Shown here: positions 27,909-36,854 of the stretch, piece by piece
Layout: every line of letters begins with the position of its first letter
Numbering within the stretch: position 1 is the first letter of the stretch
DNA from: Chthoniobacter flavus Ellin428
GTDB taxonomy: Bacteria; Verrucomicrobiota; Verrucomicrobiia; Chthoniobacterales; Chthoniobacteraceae
NCBI RefSeq assembly: GCF_000173075.1
Contig: NZ_ABVL01000008.1
Coordinates: forward strand, 186,001 to 250,000
Reading direction: 5' to 3'
DNA length: 64,000 bases
Translations under genes and position numbers: made by a program
The notes under the pieces: generated by a model
Told to the model about the DNA's origin: nothing
Database searches by the model: none
What the model saw: only the letters and a program-made list of their open reading frames with translations

Positions 27909-29486
27909 ATGACGTTCCGGTTCTTTCGATGGATGGCGCTGCCGTGTCTACTGCTGCACAGCGCGTCGGCGGAAACGGTGCCTCTTGCGCAGGCCCCGAG
28001 CGGCGTGCAGAAGACGATCAAGGAACGGCTGGGCAACGCCCAAATCGAAGATGTCGATCGCGATCTGGACAGCGGCAAGGTGATCTTCACCATCACGTTC
28101 GGCATCAATGGACAGAGCCGCGAGATGACGCTGGGCGAAGACGGCCACATCGTGAGCGCGCAGGTCTTTCTCAAGGATCTGTCGCTCGCGCTGCAGATGG
28201 CCATTCAGCGCGTGGCGGCAGCGGATGCGATCGAGCGGATCGAAAAAGTGCTCGAGGAAAATCCCGAATACTACTCGATCGATTGGAAGGCCAGGGATGG
28301 CCAGGCGCATTCGTTCGACGTGTGGGAGAGCGGCAAGATCAAGAGCATGCAGGTGACCCTGGATGAAGTGCCGGCGGCGGTGCGCGCGGGCCTGCAAAAA
28401 CAAGCCGGCAGCGACGCGGTGAAGACAATCGCGAAATCGTTTGAGGAAGCGGATGTCCAATACGTTGCGACCCTCGATCACGGCGGCCACGAGCGCGACC
28501 TGACGGTGTCCGAAGCCGGCGAACTGTTGCGGATGGATATCGCCCTCGCGGACGCGCCAGCCACCGTGCAGCAGACCGTGACGAGCACCGCAAGCCAGGG
28601 CGCGATCACGAGCATCGAGAAAGTCGTCGATGATGGCCACCTGCAATACGAAGTGGAGTGGAAGACGAAGGAGGGCGCGGCGCGGTCGTTCACCGTGCTG
28701 GAAAGCGGCAAGCTCCTGAGCATGCGCGTGAGCCTTGAAGAAACACCGCCCGCCGTGCGCGCGGCCATCGCCAAGGAAATCGGCGGCGACAAATTGAAGG
28801 AGGTCGCCAAGTCCTTTGACGATGGGGTCGCTTACGACGTGACGGTCAATCGCAACGGACGCGATCGCGATTTCAGCCTCCGGGAAAATGGACAGATCTC
28901 GCGAGTGGAAGTCTCCCTGGCCGAGATCCCACCGATCGTGCAGAAGGGCATCCAGCATGTCATCGGCACCGGCAGCATCACGTCGATCGATCGCACGGTG
29001 GAAGACGACCGCACGCAATACAACATCGACTGGAAAGCCAGCGACGGCACGGCGCACGCCTTCAGCCTGCTGGAGAATGGCAGCATGAAGAGCGTGCGTG
29101 TCGCCCTCGAGGAAACGCCGCCGGCGGTGAATGCCGCCATCGTGCCGGAAGTCGGCAGCGGGAAGCTGAAGGAGATCGCCAGATCCTTTGACGACAACGC
29201 GGTGACCTACGACGTGACCTTCGTCCGCGACGGTAGGGAGCGCGATTTCACCGTGACGGAAGCGGGCAAACTGGAGCGACGGCAGCTCTTTCTCGAAGAG
29301 CTCGCGGCCGCGGCGCAGGGCACGATCAAGCGGGTCACGGCCAAAGGCATGATCCTGCGCATCGACCAGATGTTTAACCAGAAAAAGGGCGGCTTCCACA
29401 TGGAAGTCGAGAGCCTGGTGGACGGGAAACAGTACGACTTCAACGTGGGCCAGAATGGGCTGTTCCTCGGCGTGGAGAAACCGTGA
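27909..29486 (+). CDS. exported protein of eight tandem PepSY-like modules
   Basis: 525 residues: a signal peptide (MTFRFFRWMALPCLLLHSASA) and then eight modules of about 60-63 residues. Each opens L(x)E(x)PPAVRAAI or similar, continues with an I..I(E/D)K segment, and closes with GRERDFTVTEAGKL or AHSFDVWESGKIKSM. Modules 3, 5 and 7 share KSF(D/E)D..YDVT..GRERDF; modules 2, 4 and 6 share Y.IDWKA.DG.A.SF..LESG. A two-module unit has therefore been duplicated at least twice. The shape matches PepSY or PepSY-like (BLIP-type) domains, often peptidase inhibitors or periplasmic binders. Eight in a row is unusual. Target unknown. Confidence 0.8.
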   Translation: MTFRFFRWMALPCLLLHSASAETVPLAQAPSGVQKTIKERLGNAQIEDVDRDLDSGKVIFTITFGINGQSREMTLGEDGHIVSAQVFLKDLSLALQMAIQRVAAADAIERIEKVLEENPEYYSIDWKARDGQAHSFDVWESGKIKSMQVTLDEVPAAVRAGLQKQAGSDAVKTIAKSFEEADVQYVATLDHGGHERDLTVSEAGELLRMDIALADAPATVQQTVTSTASQGAITSIEKVVDDGHLQYEVEWKTKEGAARSFTVLESGKLLSMRVSLEETPPAVRAAIAKEIGGDKLKEVAKSFDDGVAYDVTVNRNGRDRDFSLRENGQISRVEVSLAEIPPIVQKGIQHVIGTGSITSIDRTVEDDRTQYNIDWKASDGTAHAFSLLENGSMKSVRVALEETPPAVNAAIVPEVGSGKLKEIARSFDDNAVTYDVTFVRDGRERDFTVTEAGKLERRQLFLEELAAAAQGTIKRVTAKGMILRIDQMFNQKKGGFHMEVESLVDGKQYDFNVGQNGLFLGVEKP

Positions 29487-29543
29487 CCGTGAGCGTTTCC
29501 ACAAGCCAACTCGTCAGCGGGCTGCTTTATTCCTTTTCTCCCC

Positions 29544-30179
29544 ATGGGCGGACTCGTCGATAACAGTCGCAACGGCCGCAGCCGCAAACCGGAGACATGG
29601 CTCGACTCGTGCCCGGACTTTTCGCGGCCGATTTGTGGTGAGTTGCAGGAGTTGTTCGTGCGCTGGGAGCCGGACCTCACGGAGTCGGTCAAGTGGGCTG
29701 CGCTGTGCTTCCATGGGCGCAAGATGGTGTGCGCACTGGGCGCGTTTCAGAAGCACGTGAGCATCGTTTTCTTTCGCGGCACGGAACTGCCCGATCCGGC
29801 GCAGCTGTTCAATCAAGGCGAGGGCAATACCAACCTGCGGACCATTCAGATCAAAACGCTCAAGGCGTTCGCGGGGCTGGATCGCGCCGCGCTGAAGCGT
29901 CTGCTCCATGCCGCTGTGGAGCTCGATGCGCAGGTGGATATTCCACCACTGCCACCGCGCAAACGTGCGCCGTGGCCGGTGCCGTCCTTCTTCACGAAAG
30001 CGCTGAAGGAGCACAAAAAGGCGGCGGCATTTTTTGCGTCGCTGGCGCCGACTTATCAGCGGGAATATATCGTCTGGGTGAGCACGGCGAAGCGCGAGGA
30101 AACGCGCGAGCAGCGTCTCACCCAAACGCTCGCCGCTCTCGCTGCCGGACGGAAATGGGCGGAGCGGAAGAAGGTGTAA
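29544..30179 (+). CDS. DUF1801/YdeI-type protein
   Basis: A 211-residue cytoplasmic protein. The N-terminal half (LQELFVRWEPDLTESVKWAAL, CFHGRKMVCALGAFQKHVSI, FFRGTELPDPAQLF, TIQIKTLKAF) is a DUF1801 domain, a YdhG/frataxin-like fold. The C-terminal half (FFTKALKEHKKAAAFFASLA, PTYQREYIVWVSTAKREETR, ending GRKWAERKK) is the OmdA/YdeI bacteriocin-protection helix pair. This fusion is common; the physiological role is poorly known. Start ATG at 29544, 57 bases after the PepSY-like gene and possibly in the same transcript. Converges on the PD40 gene, with 16 bases between stops. Confidence 0.82.
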   Translation: MGGLVDNSRNGRSRKPETWLDSCPDFSRPICGELQELFVRWEPDLTESVKWAALCFHGRKMVCALGAFQKHVSIVFFRGTELPDPAQLFNQGEGNTNLRTIQIKTLKAFAGLDRAALKRLLHAAVELDAQVDIPPLPPRKRAPWPVPSFFTKALKEHKKAAAFFASLAPTYQREYIVWVSTAKREETREQRLTQTLAALAAGRKWAERKKV

Positions 30180-30195
30180 GCGGCGCGCGTTCTAC

Positions 30196-31092
30196 TTATC
30201 GCGAGACCGTCGGATACCGCACGTCCTTCGCCAACGGCTTCGAGGTCGTTCCTCCGGGCAGGGTCATCTTGTAAAGCGACGCAGTCTTTTCCCCGACCGC
30301 CTGGCTGAGCAAGAGCACGGTCGAGTTATCCGCCCAGCATCCATCCCAACCAAACAACTTCTTCGGCGTGATTCGCGTGCCTTTCTTTGCGGCGAGATCG
30401 AGCGTCCACAACGCCGGCAGCGGGCCATCCCAATCCTTGCGATGCGCTTCCTCGCCCATGTCGATGCCGAGGAGCAGCTTCTGTCCATCGGGCGAGACAT
30501 CGATGCGGCCGTCGCCGCTCATGTCACCATTCGGGATGCACTTCTTGATGTCCCACTGTTCCAGCGTCGCGCCGTCGAGGCCGATGCGGTAGATGTTCTT
30601 CATGTCCTGCGCGAAGAGCGATTTGCCGTCGGGAGACCAACACGGCGAATAGAGCGTGCCCTCGGCGTCCTTGGATTTCCGGATGTATTTGAAGCCGGTG
30701 CCGTCGGCATTGATCAGGCCGAAGTGCCAATTGTGGCCGTCATAGAGCGTGAAGGCGATGTGCGTGCCGTCCGGCGACCATCGCGGATAGTAGGCATTGT
30801 CGCCCGGCACATCCTTGAACACCGTCTGCTTACCGCTCGCCAATTCCACCACGGCGATGTGCCGCGCCCATGCCGTCTTGCCGGTCTGCTCCTCGGTATT
30901 GAAAGCGACTCGTGTCCCATCGGGCGAGATGTCGGGGAAAAGGCCGGTCCCAATTTTCTTCGCGCCGCTGCCGTCGATGCTGGCCACCCAGACCCGTCGG
31001 TCCTTTTCATAGGCGAGCTTTCGCGGGGAATCTTCCGCGGCGACCGTGAGGACGCCGCACAACAGGATGGCCAGAATGCGGAGGGGGGGCAT
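30196..31092 (-). CDS. TolB-like PD40 beta-propeller protein (copy 1)
   Basis: 298 residues with a signal peptide (MPPLRILAILLCGVLTVAAE) and at least four PD40 propeller blades, each with an SPDGT core: FPDISPDGTRVAFNTE, PRWSPDGTHIAFTLYD, PCWSPDGKSLFAQD and DVSPDGQKLLLGID. Such propellers bind proteins or sugars in the periplasm; no catalytic domain is attached. It is about 50% identical by eye to the gene at 31554-32441, same strand and same layout, so the two are a tandem duplication now separated by an inserted repeat element. Start at 31092 chosen for the signal peptide; 31116 is an alternative. Confidence 0.82.
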   Translation of the reverse strand: MPPLRILAILLCGVLTVAAEDSPRKLAYEKDRRVWVASIDGSGAKKIGTGLFPDISPDGTRVAFNTEEQTGKTAWARHIAVVELASGKQTVFKDVPGDNAYYPRWSPDGTHIAFTLYDGHNWHFGLINADGTGFKYIRKSKDAEGTLYSPCWSPDGKSLFAQDMKNIYRIGLDGATLEQWDIKKCIPNGDMSGDGRIDVSPDGQKLLLGIDMGEEAHRKDWDGPLPALWTLDLAAKKGTRITPKKLFGWDGCWADNSTVLLLSQAVGEKTASLYKMTLPGGTTSKPLAKDVRYPTVSR

Positions 31093-31156
31093 GGCGTCGA
31101 AAATTAGCCGAGCCATGCCGGGAATGAAGTCAAAAGGCGGCGCCGGGGCTGTCGAT

Positions 31157-31534
31157 GGTCGCGGACCTAATCTTTACCCATATCTCAGTTGGCGTCGATC
31201 GAGTTGAGTTGGCGAAGCAGCAGACTGTCCCGGAGGGACAACGGAATTTAGCCGGTGTGCAAGCCTGTGAGCTTCAGGCGAACAGGCGCAGCCACCGGAT
31301 ATCCGACCCTCCACGGGCCCGCCCCGGAGGGGCGGAGGAATCTCCCGCGAGCGAAGGTTTCCCGCGCCACCTCCGGGGCGCATCCGTGTGGGGGACGTGT
31401 TCCGGGGGTGTCGCTCGCAAGCTCGCTGTACCCCCGGCTAAATTCCTTTGTCCCTCCGGGACAGCCTGCCTCTTCACCGCGACGACTCGGTCGTCGTTCG
31501 ACAAGAGGTGCGTAAAGGTCGGTCGCAGACCACC
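31157..31534. mobile_element. MITE-like inverted-repeat element between duplicated genes
   Basis: Outer ends GGTCGCGGACCTAATCTTTA (31157) and, on the other side, GTAAAGGTCGGTCGCAGACC (about 31513-31532) are imperfect reverse complements. Inside, CTGTCCCGGAGGGACAACGG plus AATTTAGC (31225-31252) matches the reverse complement of 31437-31464 at 27 of 28 positions. The centre is GC-rich and non-coding. Together with flanks it fills the 461-base gap between the two PD40 genes. Its end CCTAATCTTTA resembles CCTGATCTTTA of the element at 45853-46075. No transposase is present; mobility is inferred from structure. Confidence 0.5.
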
Positions 31535-31553
31535 GCTCTAGCGCGCCGCGGAG

Positions 31554-32441
31554 TCAGCGCGAGACGCTCGGGTTTTCGGCGCCCTTCACCAAGAGTTCGC
31601 GTTTCTTGCCGTCGAGCGAGAGCCGGTAAATGGACCGTTGCCGCGACTTTGGCGGCTGCACGTTGCACAGGATTTCGCTCTCGCTGACCCATGCGGGGTT
31701 CCAGCCGTAGAAGCCCTTCGGCGTGATGCGCGTCGGCTTCATCGTGGAGAGATCGAGCGTCCACACCGCGGGCGGCGGGCCGTCCCAGTCCTTGCGGGCG
31801 GTATTCTCATCCATGTCCGCATCGACCAGCAAGGTGTGCCCGTCGGCGCCAACGGAGAACTGCTGGCCGCTGTTGAACGAAGCATTCGGCACAAGCTTTT
31901 CCACCGGGCGCTGATCCTTCACCGTGCCGTCGAGCGCGAAGTGATAGAGCGTCTCGAGATCCTGCGCGTAGAAGCTTTCGCCATCCGGCGTCCAGGCCAT
32001 GGAGTTCAGCGCTGCGGTGCCGACTTTGGCCTTCGGCTCGAAATAGTGGAAGTGCGCGCCATCGGCGTCGATGAACGCGAGCCGCCACTCTTGCTTGACC
32101 ATCGTGCTGAAGATGAGCCGGGAGCTATCTGGCGACCACACCGGGCCGTAGCTGTTGTCGCCGGGGATGTTGGGCAGCACGGTGGTTTTGCCGGTGGCGA
32201 CATCGGCGATGGCAATGTGCCGCTCGGGCGTTTTCGCGGTTTCGGTATTGAAGGCGACGTGGGTGCCGTCGGGCGAAATCCGCGGCCAGGCTCCGGTGCC
32301 GATCTTCCTGGCGCCGGAGCCATCGAGGTTCGCGACATAGATCCCGTCGCCTCGCGAAAAGGCGAGCTTGCGAGGGGCATCTCCAGCGTGAACGGCCAGG
32401 GTGGTGCACAGGAAAATAGCGAGATGACGGAAGAGGTGCAT
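31554..32441 (-). CDS. TolB-like PD40 beta-propeller protein (copy 2)
   Basis: A 295-residue paralogue of the gene at 30196-31092, with a signal peptide (MHLFRHLAIFLCTTLAVHAG) and blades RISPDGTHVAFNTE, PVWSPDSSRLIFST and MAWTPDGESFYAQD. Both copies share the ending style WTLDLS..K.TRITPK..GW, followed by NPSVSR here or YPTVSR in copy 1. The blade residues are kept while surface loops differ, which suggests divergence of ligand rather than decay. Read leftwards; probably its own promoter. Function unknown. Confidence 0.82.
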   Translation of the reverse strand: MHLFRHLAIFLCTTLAVHAGDAPRKLAFSRGDGIYVANLDGSGARKIGTGAWPRISPDGTHVAFNTETAKTPERHIAIADVATGKTTVLPNIPGDNSYGPVWSPDSSRLIFSTMVKQEWRLAFIDADGAHFHYFEPKAKVGTAALNSMAWTPDGESFYAQDLETLYHFALDGTVKDQRPVEKLVPNASFNSGQQFSVGADGHTLLVDADMDENTARKDWDGPPPAVWTLDLSTMKPTRITPKGFYGWNPAWVSESEILCNVQPPKSRQRSIYRLSLDGKKRELLVKGAENPSVSR

Positions 32442-32485
32442 TGCGAGGATACGTAACGGAACGTCCTCTTCTTACAAAACCTTTG

Positions 32486-32583
32486 TTTAACGCAGAGGAC
32501 GCAGAGGGATTGGAGAGGGCCGCAGAGGGAAGATCTTCTCTCCTCTGCGGCCCTCTGCGTTCTCGGCGTCCTCTGCGTTTAAA
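32486..32583. repeat. CGCAGAGG phrase hairpin
   Basis: TTTAACGCAGAGGACGCAGAGG (from 32486) through GGGCCGCAGAGGGAAGATC is mirrored by GATC..CCTCTGCGGCCC and CCTCTGCG..CGTCCTCTGCGTTTAAA (to 32583), giving a long imperfect palindrome with AGATCT near its centre. A further CTCTGCGTTTAAA lies at about 32624-32636. Non-coding. Confidence 0.85.
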
Positions 32584-32676
32584 TGGGTGGGGCCTTTGGT
32601 TGCGGCTTTGCCGCGCTGTGGCCTCTGCGTTTAAAAAGGCCTACCTAATCCCAAAGCTCGTGGTGGACAGAATAGG

Positions 32677-32765
32677 AACCACGGATTTCGCGGATGACAC
32701 GGATTTGGAAGAAGCGAAGGCACGAATTGCTTCAATCCGTGATCCTGCAATCCGCGGTCAAAAAC
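32677..32765. repeat. CACGGATT/CGCGGATT phrase hairpin (copy 1)
   Basis: AACCACGGATTTCGCGGATG plus ACACGGATT (32677-32706) faces CAATCCGTGATCCTGCAATC plus CGCGGTCAAAAA (32733-32765). The same phrase and mirror recur at 57210-57296, including the terminal CAAAAA. With the preceding CGCAGAGG hairpin it fills the 367-base gap downstream of the DUF1552 gene's stop at 32809; no gene seen. Confidence 0.85.
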
Positions 32766-32808
32766 CTAGGCGATTTAGAGTGGGCGGCGACGGAGCGCCG
32801 TCCGCCGA

Positions 32809-34179
32809 TTAAATCTTCTCCAGCTTGCCGGTACTGTCGCCGAGCTTATCCGCCTTCACGCCCATGCGATCGAGGAGCGAGAGGTAGAGGTTGGTCATCG
32901 GCGTTTCTTTTTCGAACTGCACGTGACGGCCCGGCTTGAGGGTCCCGCCGCCTCCGCCGCAGAGGAGCACGGGCAGGTCGTGATGCTGGTGCGCATTGCC
33001 GTCGGCGATGGCGCTGCCGACCACGATCATCGAATTGTCGAGCACCGTGCCGTAGCCCTCTTTCATCCCCTGCAGCTTGCCGAGGAAATAGGCCACCTGT
33101 TCGATGTGGAATTTGTTGATCTGCGCAATCTTTCCCATCTTCTCGGGGTTGTTGCCGTGATGCGAGAGATCGTGATGGCCTTCATTCACACCGATGAACG
33201 GATACGGCCGGTTGCTGCCCTCATGCTGCACCATCATCGTCATGATGCGCGTCGAATCCGTCTGCATGGCCAACGCCATGAGATCGTACATGATCTTCAC
33301 GTGATCGGGAAATTCGGTTGGAATGCCTTCCGGCTTTTCCATCGCCGGCTTCGGCTTGCTGGCCTGTTGCGCCTGGAAGCGCGCCTGCTGCTGGATTGCG
33401 ACCTCGGTCTCGCGCAAACCGGTGAGATACTCATCGAGCTTGTGACGATCGGTCGTGCCGAGGTTTTTCTGGAAGGCCTTCGCATCCTCCGCGACGACGT
33501 CGAGGATCGAGCTGCGGCAACTCTCGCGCAAGGCACGGCCGGCAATGAGATCGGGATCCTGGTCTTCGGTGGAGAAGAGCCGTTCGAAAATCAACCGCGG
33601 GTCACCGATCGGCGGCATGGGCTGGTTCTCATTGCGCCAGGAGAGATTGTTTTGATAGGCGCAGGCATAACCCGAGTCACACGCCCCAGCCTGCCGGAGC
33701 GATTTCTCGCAGCTCATTTCGATCGAAGGCAGCCGGGTGTTCTTGCCGATCTGCATCGCTGCCACCTGATCGGCAGAAACGCCGACCGCAATATCCGCGC
33801 CCGCCGTCTTCCGCGGATGCACGCCGGTGAGAAAGCACGAGTTCGCGCGCGCGTGATCGCCGGCCCCATCGCCCAGGGCCCGCGCCTGCACATGCGCGAG
33901 ACCGCTGAGCACCGAGACCTGCTTTTGCACCGGCGCGAGCGGGGCCAGCGTGGAGGAAAGCTCAAACCGATCGCCAACCCCCTTCGGCGTCCAACTCCCC
34001 ATGTCCATGCCGTTCGGCAGATACATGAAGACCAGCCGGCGCAGGCCGCCATTGGGTGCGGCGGCGGCCTTCATCACACTCGGCAGCATGCACTCGAGAA
34101 ACGGCAGGGCCAAGGTAACCCCGAGGCCGCGGAGAAAGGTGCGCCGGGGCAGATAGATGGATCGGTTCGTGATGTGCAT
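32809..34179 (-). CDS. DUF1552 exported protein
   Basis: A 456-residue DUF1552 protein with a twin-arginine signal (YLPRRTFLRGLGVTLALPFL). Family marks are RLVFMYLPNGMDMGSWTPKG, VSVLSGLAHVQARALGDGAG, DHARANSCFLTGVHPRKT, SIDQVAAMQIG-type segment (here SADQVAAMQIG), GYACAYQNNLSWRNENQPMP and HHDLSHHGNNPEK. The family is always linked to DUF1592-type haem proteins and related by fold to sulfatase/alkaline phosphatase-type DUF1501 proteins; its activity is unknown. It is the second gene of a pair: its ATG is one base beyond the stop of the DUF1592 gene, so translation is likely coupled. Confidence 0.92.
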   Translation of the reverse strand: MHITNRSIYLPRRTFLRGLGVTLALPFLECMLPSVMKAAAAPNGGLRRLVFMYLPNGMDMGSWTPKGVGDRFELSSTLAPLAPVQKQVSVLSGLAHVQARALGDGAGDHARANSCFLTGVHPRKTAGADIAVGVSADQVAAMQIGKNTRLPSIEMSCEKSLRQAGACDSGYACAYQNNLSWRNENQPMPPIGDPRLIFERLFSTEDQDPDLIAGRALRESCRSSILDVVAEDAKAFQKNLGTTDRHKLDEYLTGLRETEVAIQQQARFQAQQASKPKPAMEKPEGIPTEFPDHVKIMYDLMALAMQTDSTRIMTMMVQHEGSNRPYPFIGVNEGHHDLSHHGNNPEKMGKIAQINKFHIEQVAYFLGKLQGMKEGYGTVLDNSMIVVGSAIADGNAHQHHDLPVLLCGGGGGTLKPGRHVQFEKETPMTNLYLSLLDRMGVKADKLGDSTGKLEKI

Positions 34180-34180
34180 A

Positions 34181-36808
34181 TCAGGGGTGGGTTGCTGATT
34201 TCGTGGCCGCGATCGGGGCCAGCGTAGAACTGGTCGCGCCGGAGGGCAATGCCGCAGTCCCCGGCGCGGACACCGGCTGGGCAGCAGTCTTTTTGGCTTC
34301 GTTAAATTTGCGGTGGTCGCCTTCGCCCCGGCGCATCTGGAAGGGCACGCTGTCGACCACTTCCATGATGAGGTTGGAGAAGTTCGGGTTCTTTTCCAGC
34401 GAGGCGGAAATCTTCTCGATGGTCACGCGGTCGTAATATTCGAGGCCGCGGCCGAGCGCGTAGGTGAGCATCTTTTCCGAGATGCAGCGGAGGAAATCCG
34501 GGCGCTTGGTGGTGAGCAGGATTTTCTGCAGCTCCTCGGGGCCGGCAAATTTCTCCCCGCTCACGAGCTGACCGGTGGGATCGATCGCCGCGCCGTCATC
34601 CTGCGTCCGGCGCATCCCGACGCCATCAAACTGCTCGAGGCCGAACCCGATCGGATCCATGCGGGCATGACAGCTCGCGCAAACTGGATCCGTGCGATGC
34701 TGCTCCATCTTCTGGCGCAGCGTGCCGTGCAATTCGGCGCGCGCCTTGTCGTCGAGATCGGGCACCTGCGGCGGCGGTGGTGGCGGCGGCGTGCCGAGAA
34801 TATTTTCCAGCACGTACTTGCCGCGCTTCACCGGCGAGGTGCGCGTGGGGTTCGAGGTAATGGTGAGATAGCTGCCCTGGCCGAGAATGCCCCCGACGCG
34901 ATCCGGCGGCAGCGGCACTTTCACGAAGGCCTCGCCTTCGACCCCCTGAATGCCGTAGTGCCGCGCGAGACGCTCATTCACGAAGGTGTAATTCGCGCCG
35001 ATGAAATCGAGCACCGAACGGTCTTCGTGCATGATGGTCTCGAAGAGCATTTCCGTCTCGCGCTCCATGGCCGTGGCGAGCGCCTGGTCCCACGCGGGGA
35101 AAGTCTTCGCATCGGGCTGCACGAGCTTGAGGTTGCGGATCTGCAGCCATTGGCCACCGAAGTTTTCCACCAGCGCCGACGACTTCGGATCGGCCAGCAT
35201 GCGCTTCACCTCCGCGGCGAGATTCTTGCGCAGCGTACCGTGCTCGGCCTCGGAGAAGAGTTCGTCGTCCGGCATCGTGCTCCACAGGAAATAGGAGAGC
35301 CGCGAAGCGAGCGCGTATTCGGTGATCTGCGTGGCGACCTGCGGATTGTCGGGCTGCGGTTGCAATTCGCCGCGGAAGAGGAAGTGCGGTGAGACGAGGA
35401 TGGCGGTCAGCGCGGTCTGTACGCTCTGCTCGAAATTCCCGCCCTTGATGCCGGCCTGTTTGTAGATCCACATGAAGCGGTCGATCTCCGTATTGGAGAG
35501 CGGCCGGCGGAAGGCGTGCGTGCCGAAATTCTGGATGATCGCGCGGGCCGCGAGTTCGAGCTTCGGCTGACCGCCGCCGGCCTTGAAGATGCGATACTGC
35601 GACTCCGGCGCTTTCACCGGCTGCGGCGGCGAGAGGAGGAGAATCTGCCGCACGGTAAAGGTGCGCTTGTCTTCCTTTTCCCCTTTGTCCGCGCCTTTCT
35701 TGGCGGTGGTCGTGCTGGCGGTCTTCATCTCGCCGCCGGCCATGGGGTTGGCCACGTGCATCATCAGGGTGTGCTCGCCCGGCTTGGCGATTTGCAACAC
35801 GCCCTTGATCTGTTCCTTGAAATCCTTGCGGCCCGAAAGCTCGATCGTGCGCAGCAATTGCCCATCCAGCTTCCACTCCAGCTTCGGCGCTTCGCCGCCG
35901 ACCTTCTGCGATTCGACAACGAGCTTCACGTCGTATTGCCCGGCCGCCGGCAGGTCGAGTTTCACCGTCGCTTCGGTTTCATCGATCTTGCGCGAGATGG
36001 ATGTGGTGCCGGTCTTCGGTCCGCCTTCGATCTTGAAGAGATCGACGTAGATTTTCTCCGGACGCGGCTTGTGATCGTTGAGGATCGCCATGCTCATGAC
36101 CTTTTCCGCGGCGCTGAGATAACGCTCGAAAAGCACGGGTGGCAGGGTGAGCACGTCACCGATGTCATCGAAGCCGTAGCCCGAATCGTCGGCCGGAAAA
36201 TCGTCCGCCGGCTCGAAATCGACGCCAATCAAATCGCGGATGGTGTTGTTGTATTCCGCGCGGTTGAGGCGACGGATGGTGACCCGGCCCGGATCGGGGC
36301 GATCGGGATCGACGGCAAACACCACGACGTCGATCCACTTCATGACCTTCTCACGCTCGTCGAGCGTGGGCTGCTTGTCCTCATCATCGGGCGGCATCTC
36401 CCGGGTGCGCAAATTCTCCAATACGTGCCCCCAGGTCTTCTGGTCCTGCAACGTGGCGACATTATCCAGCGCCAGTCCGCCCTTCTTCTTTCCGTTGGCG
36501 TGGCACTTGTAGCAGTAGTTCTGGAGCAGCGGCTTGACGTCCTTCGAGTAGTCCAGCGGCCCGGCCACGACCGGCGTGGGCGTTGCCGCGGCTGCCGCGG
36601 GTGCAGGTATCGCGCCAGTGGCCGGAGTCGTCTTGGGCACGGAGACCTGCGGTTCCTTGGAAGAAGGGGAGGGCGTCGTGGGCGCCGGCGTGGCGGGTTC
36701 GGGCGAAGAGGAAGGCGCGGCCGGTTTCGAGCAACCCATCCAGGCAAGCAACATGCCCGCCGCACCAAGGTGCAGCAGCGGAGACAGAGGGGAACGGCGG
36801 AGCTTCAC
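34181..36808 (-). CDS. DUF1592-type planctomycete-like cytochrome protein
   Basis: An 875-residue envelope protein. The N-terminus is hydrophobic and ends in a Cys (GMLLAWMGCSKP), a possible but non-canonical lipoprotein signal, followed by a Pro/Ser/Ala linker. A PSCyt1 haem segment NYCYKCHANGKKKGGLALDN (CxxCH near residue 98) comes next, then DUF1587 (TIRRLNRAEYNNTIRDLIGV), a carbohydrate-binding-like region, DUF1595, DUF1592 (YALASRLSYFLWSTMPDDEL), DUF1588 (GILGQGSYLTITSNPTRTSP with a second haem-like CASCH) and DUF1585. First gene of the pair with DUF1552. An extracellular redox or polymer-degrading role has been proposed for such pairs; unproven. Confidence 0.92.
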   Translation of the reverse strand: MKLRRSPLSPLLHLGAAGMLLAWMGCSKPAAPSSSPEPATPAPTTPSPSSKEPQVSVPKTTPATGAIPAPAAAAATPTPVVAGPLDYSKDVKPLLQNYCYKCHANGKKKGGLALDNVATLQDQKTWGHVLENLRTREMPPDDEDKQPTLDEREKVMKWIDVVVFAVDPDRPDPGRVTIRRLNRAEYNNTIRDLIGVDFEPADDFPADDSGYGFDDIGDVLTLPPVLFERYLSAAEKVMSMAILNDHKPRPEKIYVDLFKIEGGPKTGTTSISRKIDETEATVKLDLPAAGQYDVKLVVESQKVGGEAPKLEWKLDGQLLRTIELSGRKDFKEQIKGVLQIAKPGEHTLMMHVANPMAGGEMKTASTTTAKKGADKGEKEDKRTFTVRQILLLSPPQPVKAPESQYRIFKAGGGQPKLELAARAIIQNFGTHAFRRPLSNTEIDRFMWIYKQAGIKGGNFEQSVQTALTAILVSPHFLFRGELQPQPDNPQVATQITEYALASRLSYFLWSTMPDDELFSEAEHGTLRKNLAAEVKRMLADPKSSALVENFGGQWLQIRNLKLVQPDAKTFPAWDQALATAMERETEMLFETIMHEDRSVLDFIGANYTFVNERLARHYGIQGVEGEAFVKVPLPPDRVGGILGQGSYLTITSNPTRTSPVKRGKYVLENILGTPPPPPPPQVPDLDDKARAELHGTLRQKMEQHRTDPVCASCHARMDPIGFGLEQFDGVGMRRTQDDGAAIDPTGQLVSGEKFAGPEELQKILLTTKRPDFLRCISEKMLTYALGRGLEYYDRVTIEKISASLEKNPNFSNLIMEVVDSVPFQMRRGEGDHRKFNEAKKTAAQPVSAPGTAALPSGATSSTLAPIAATKSATHP

Positions 36809-36854
36809 AGAACCGCCAGTCTACATCGTATTTTTACCGCCGTCGAGTGGATGC

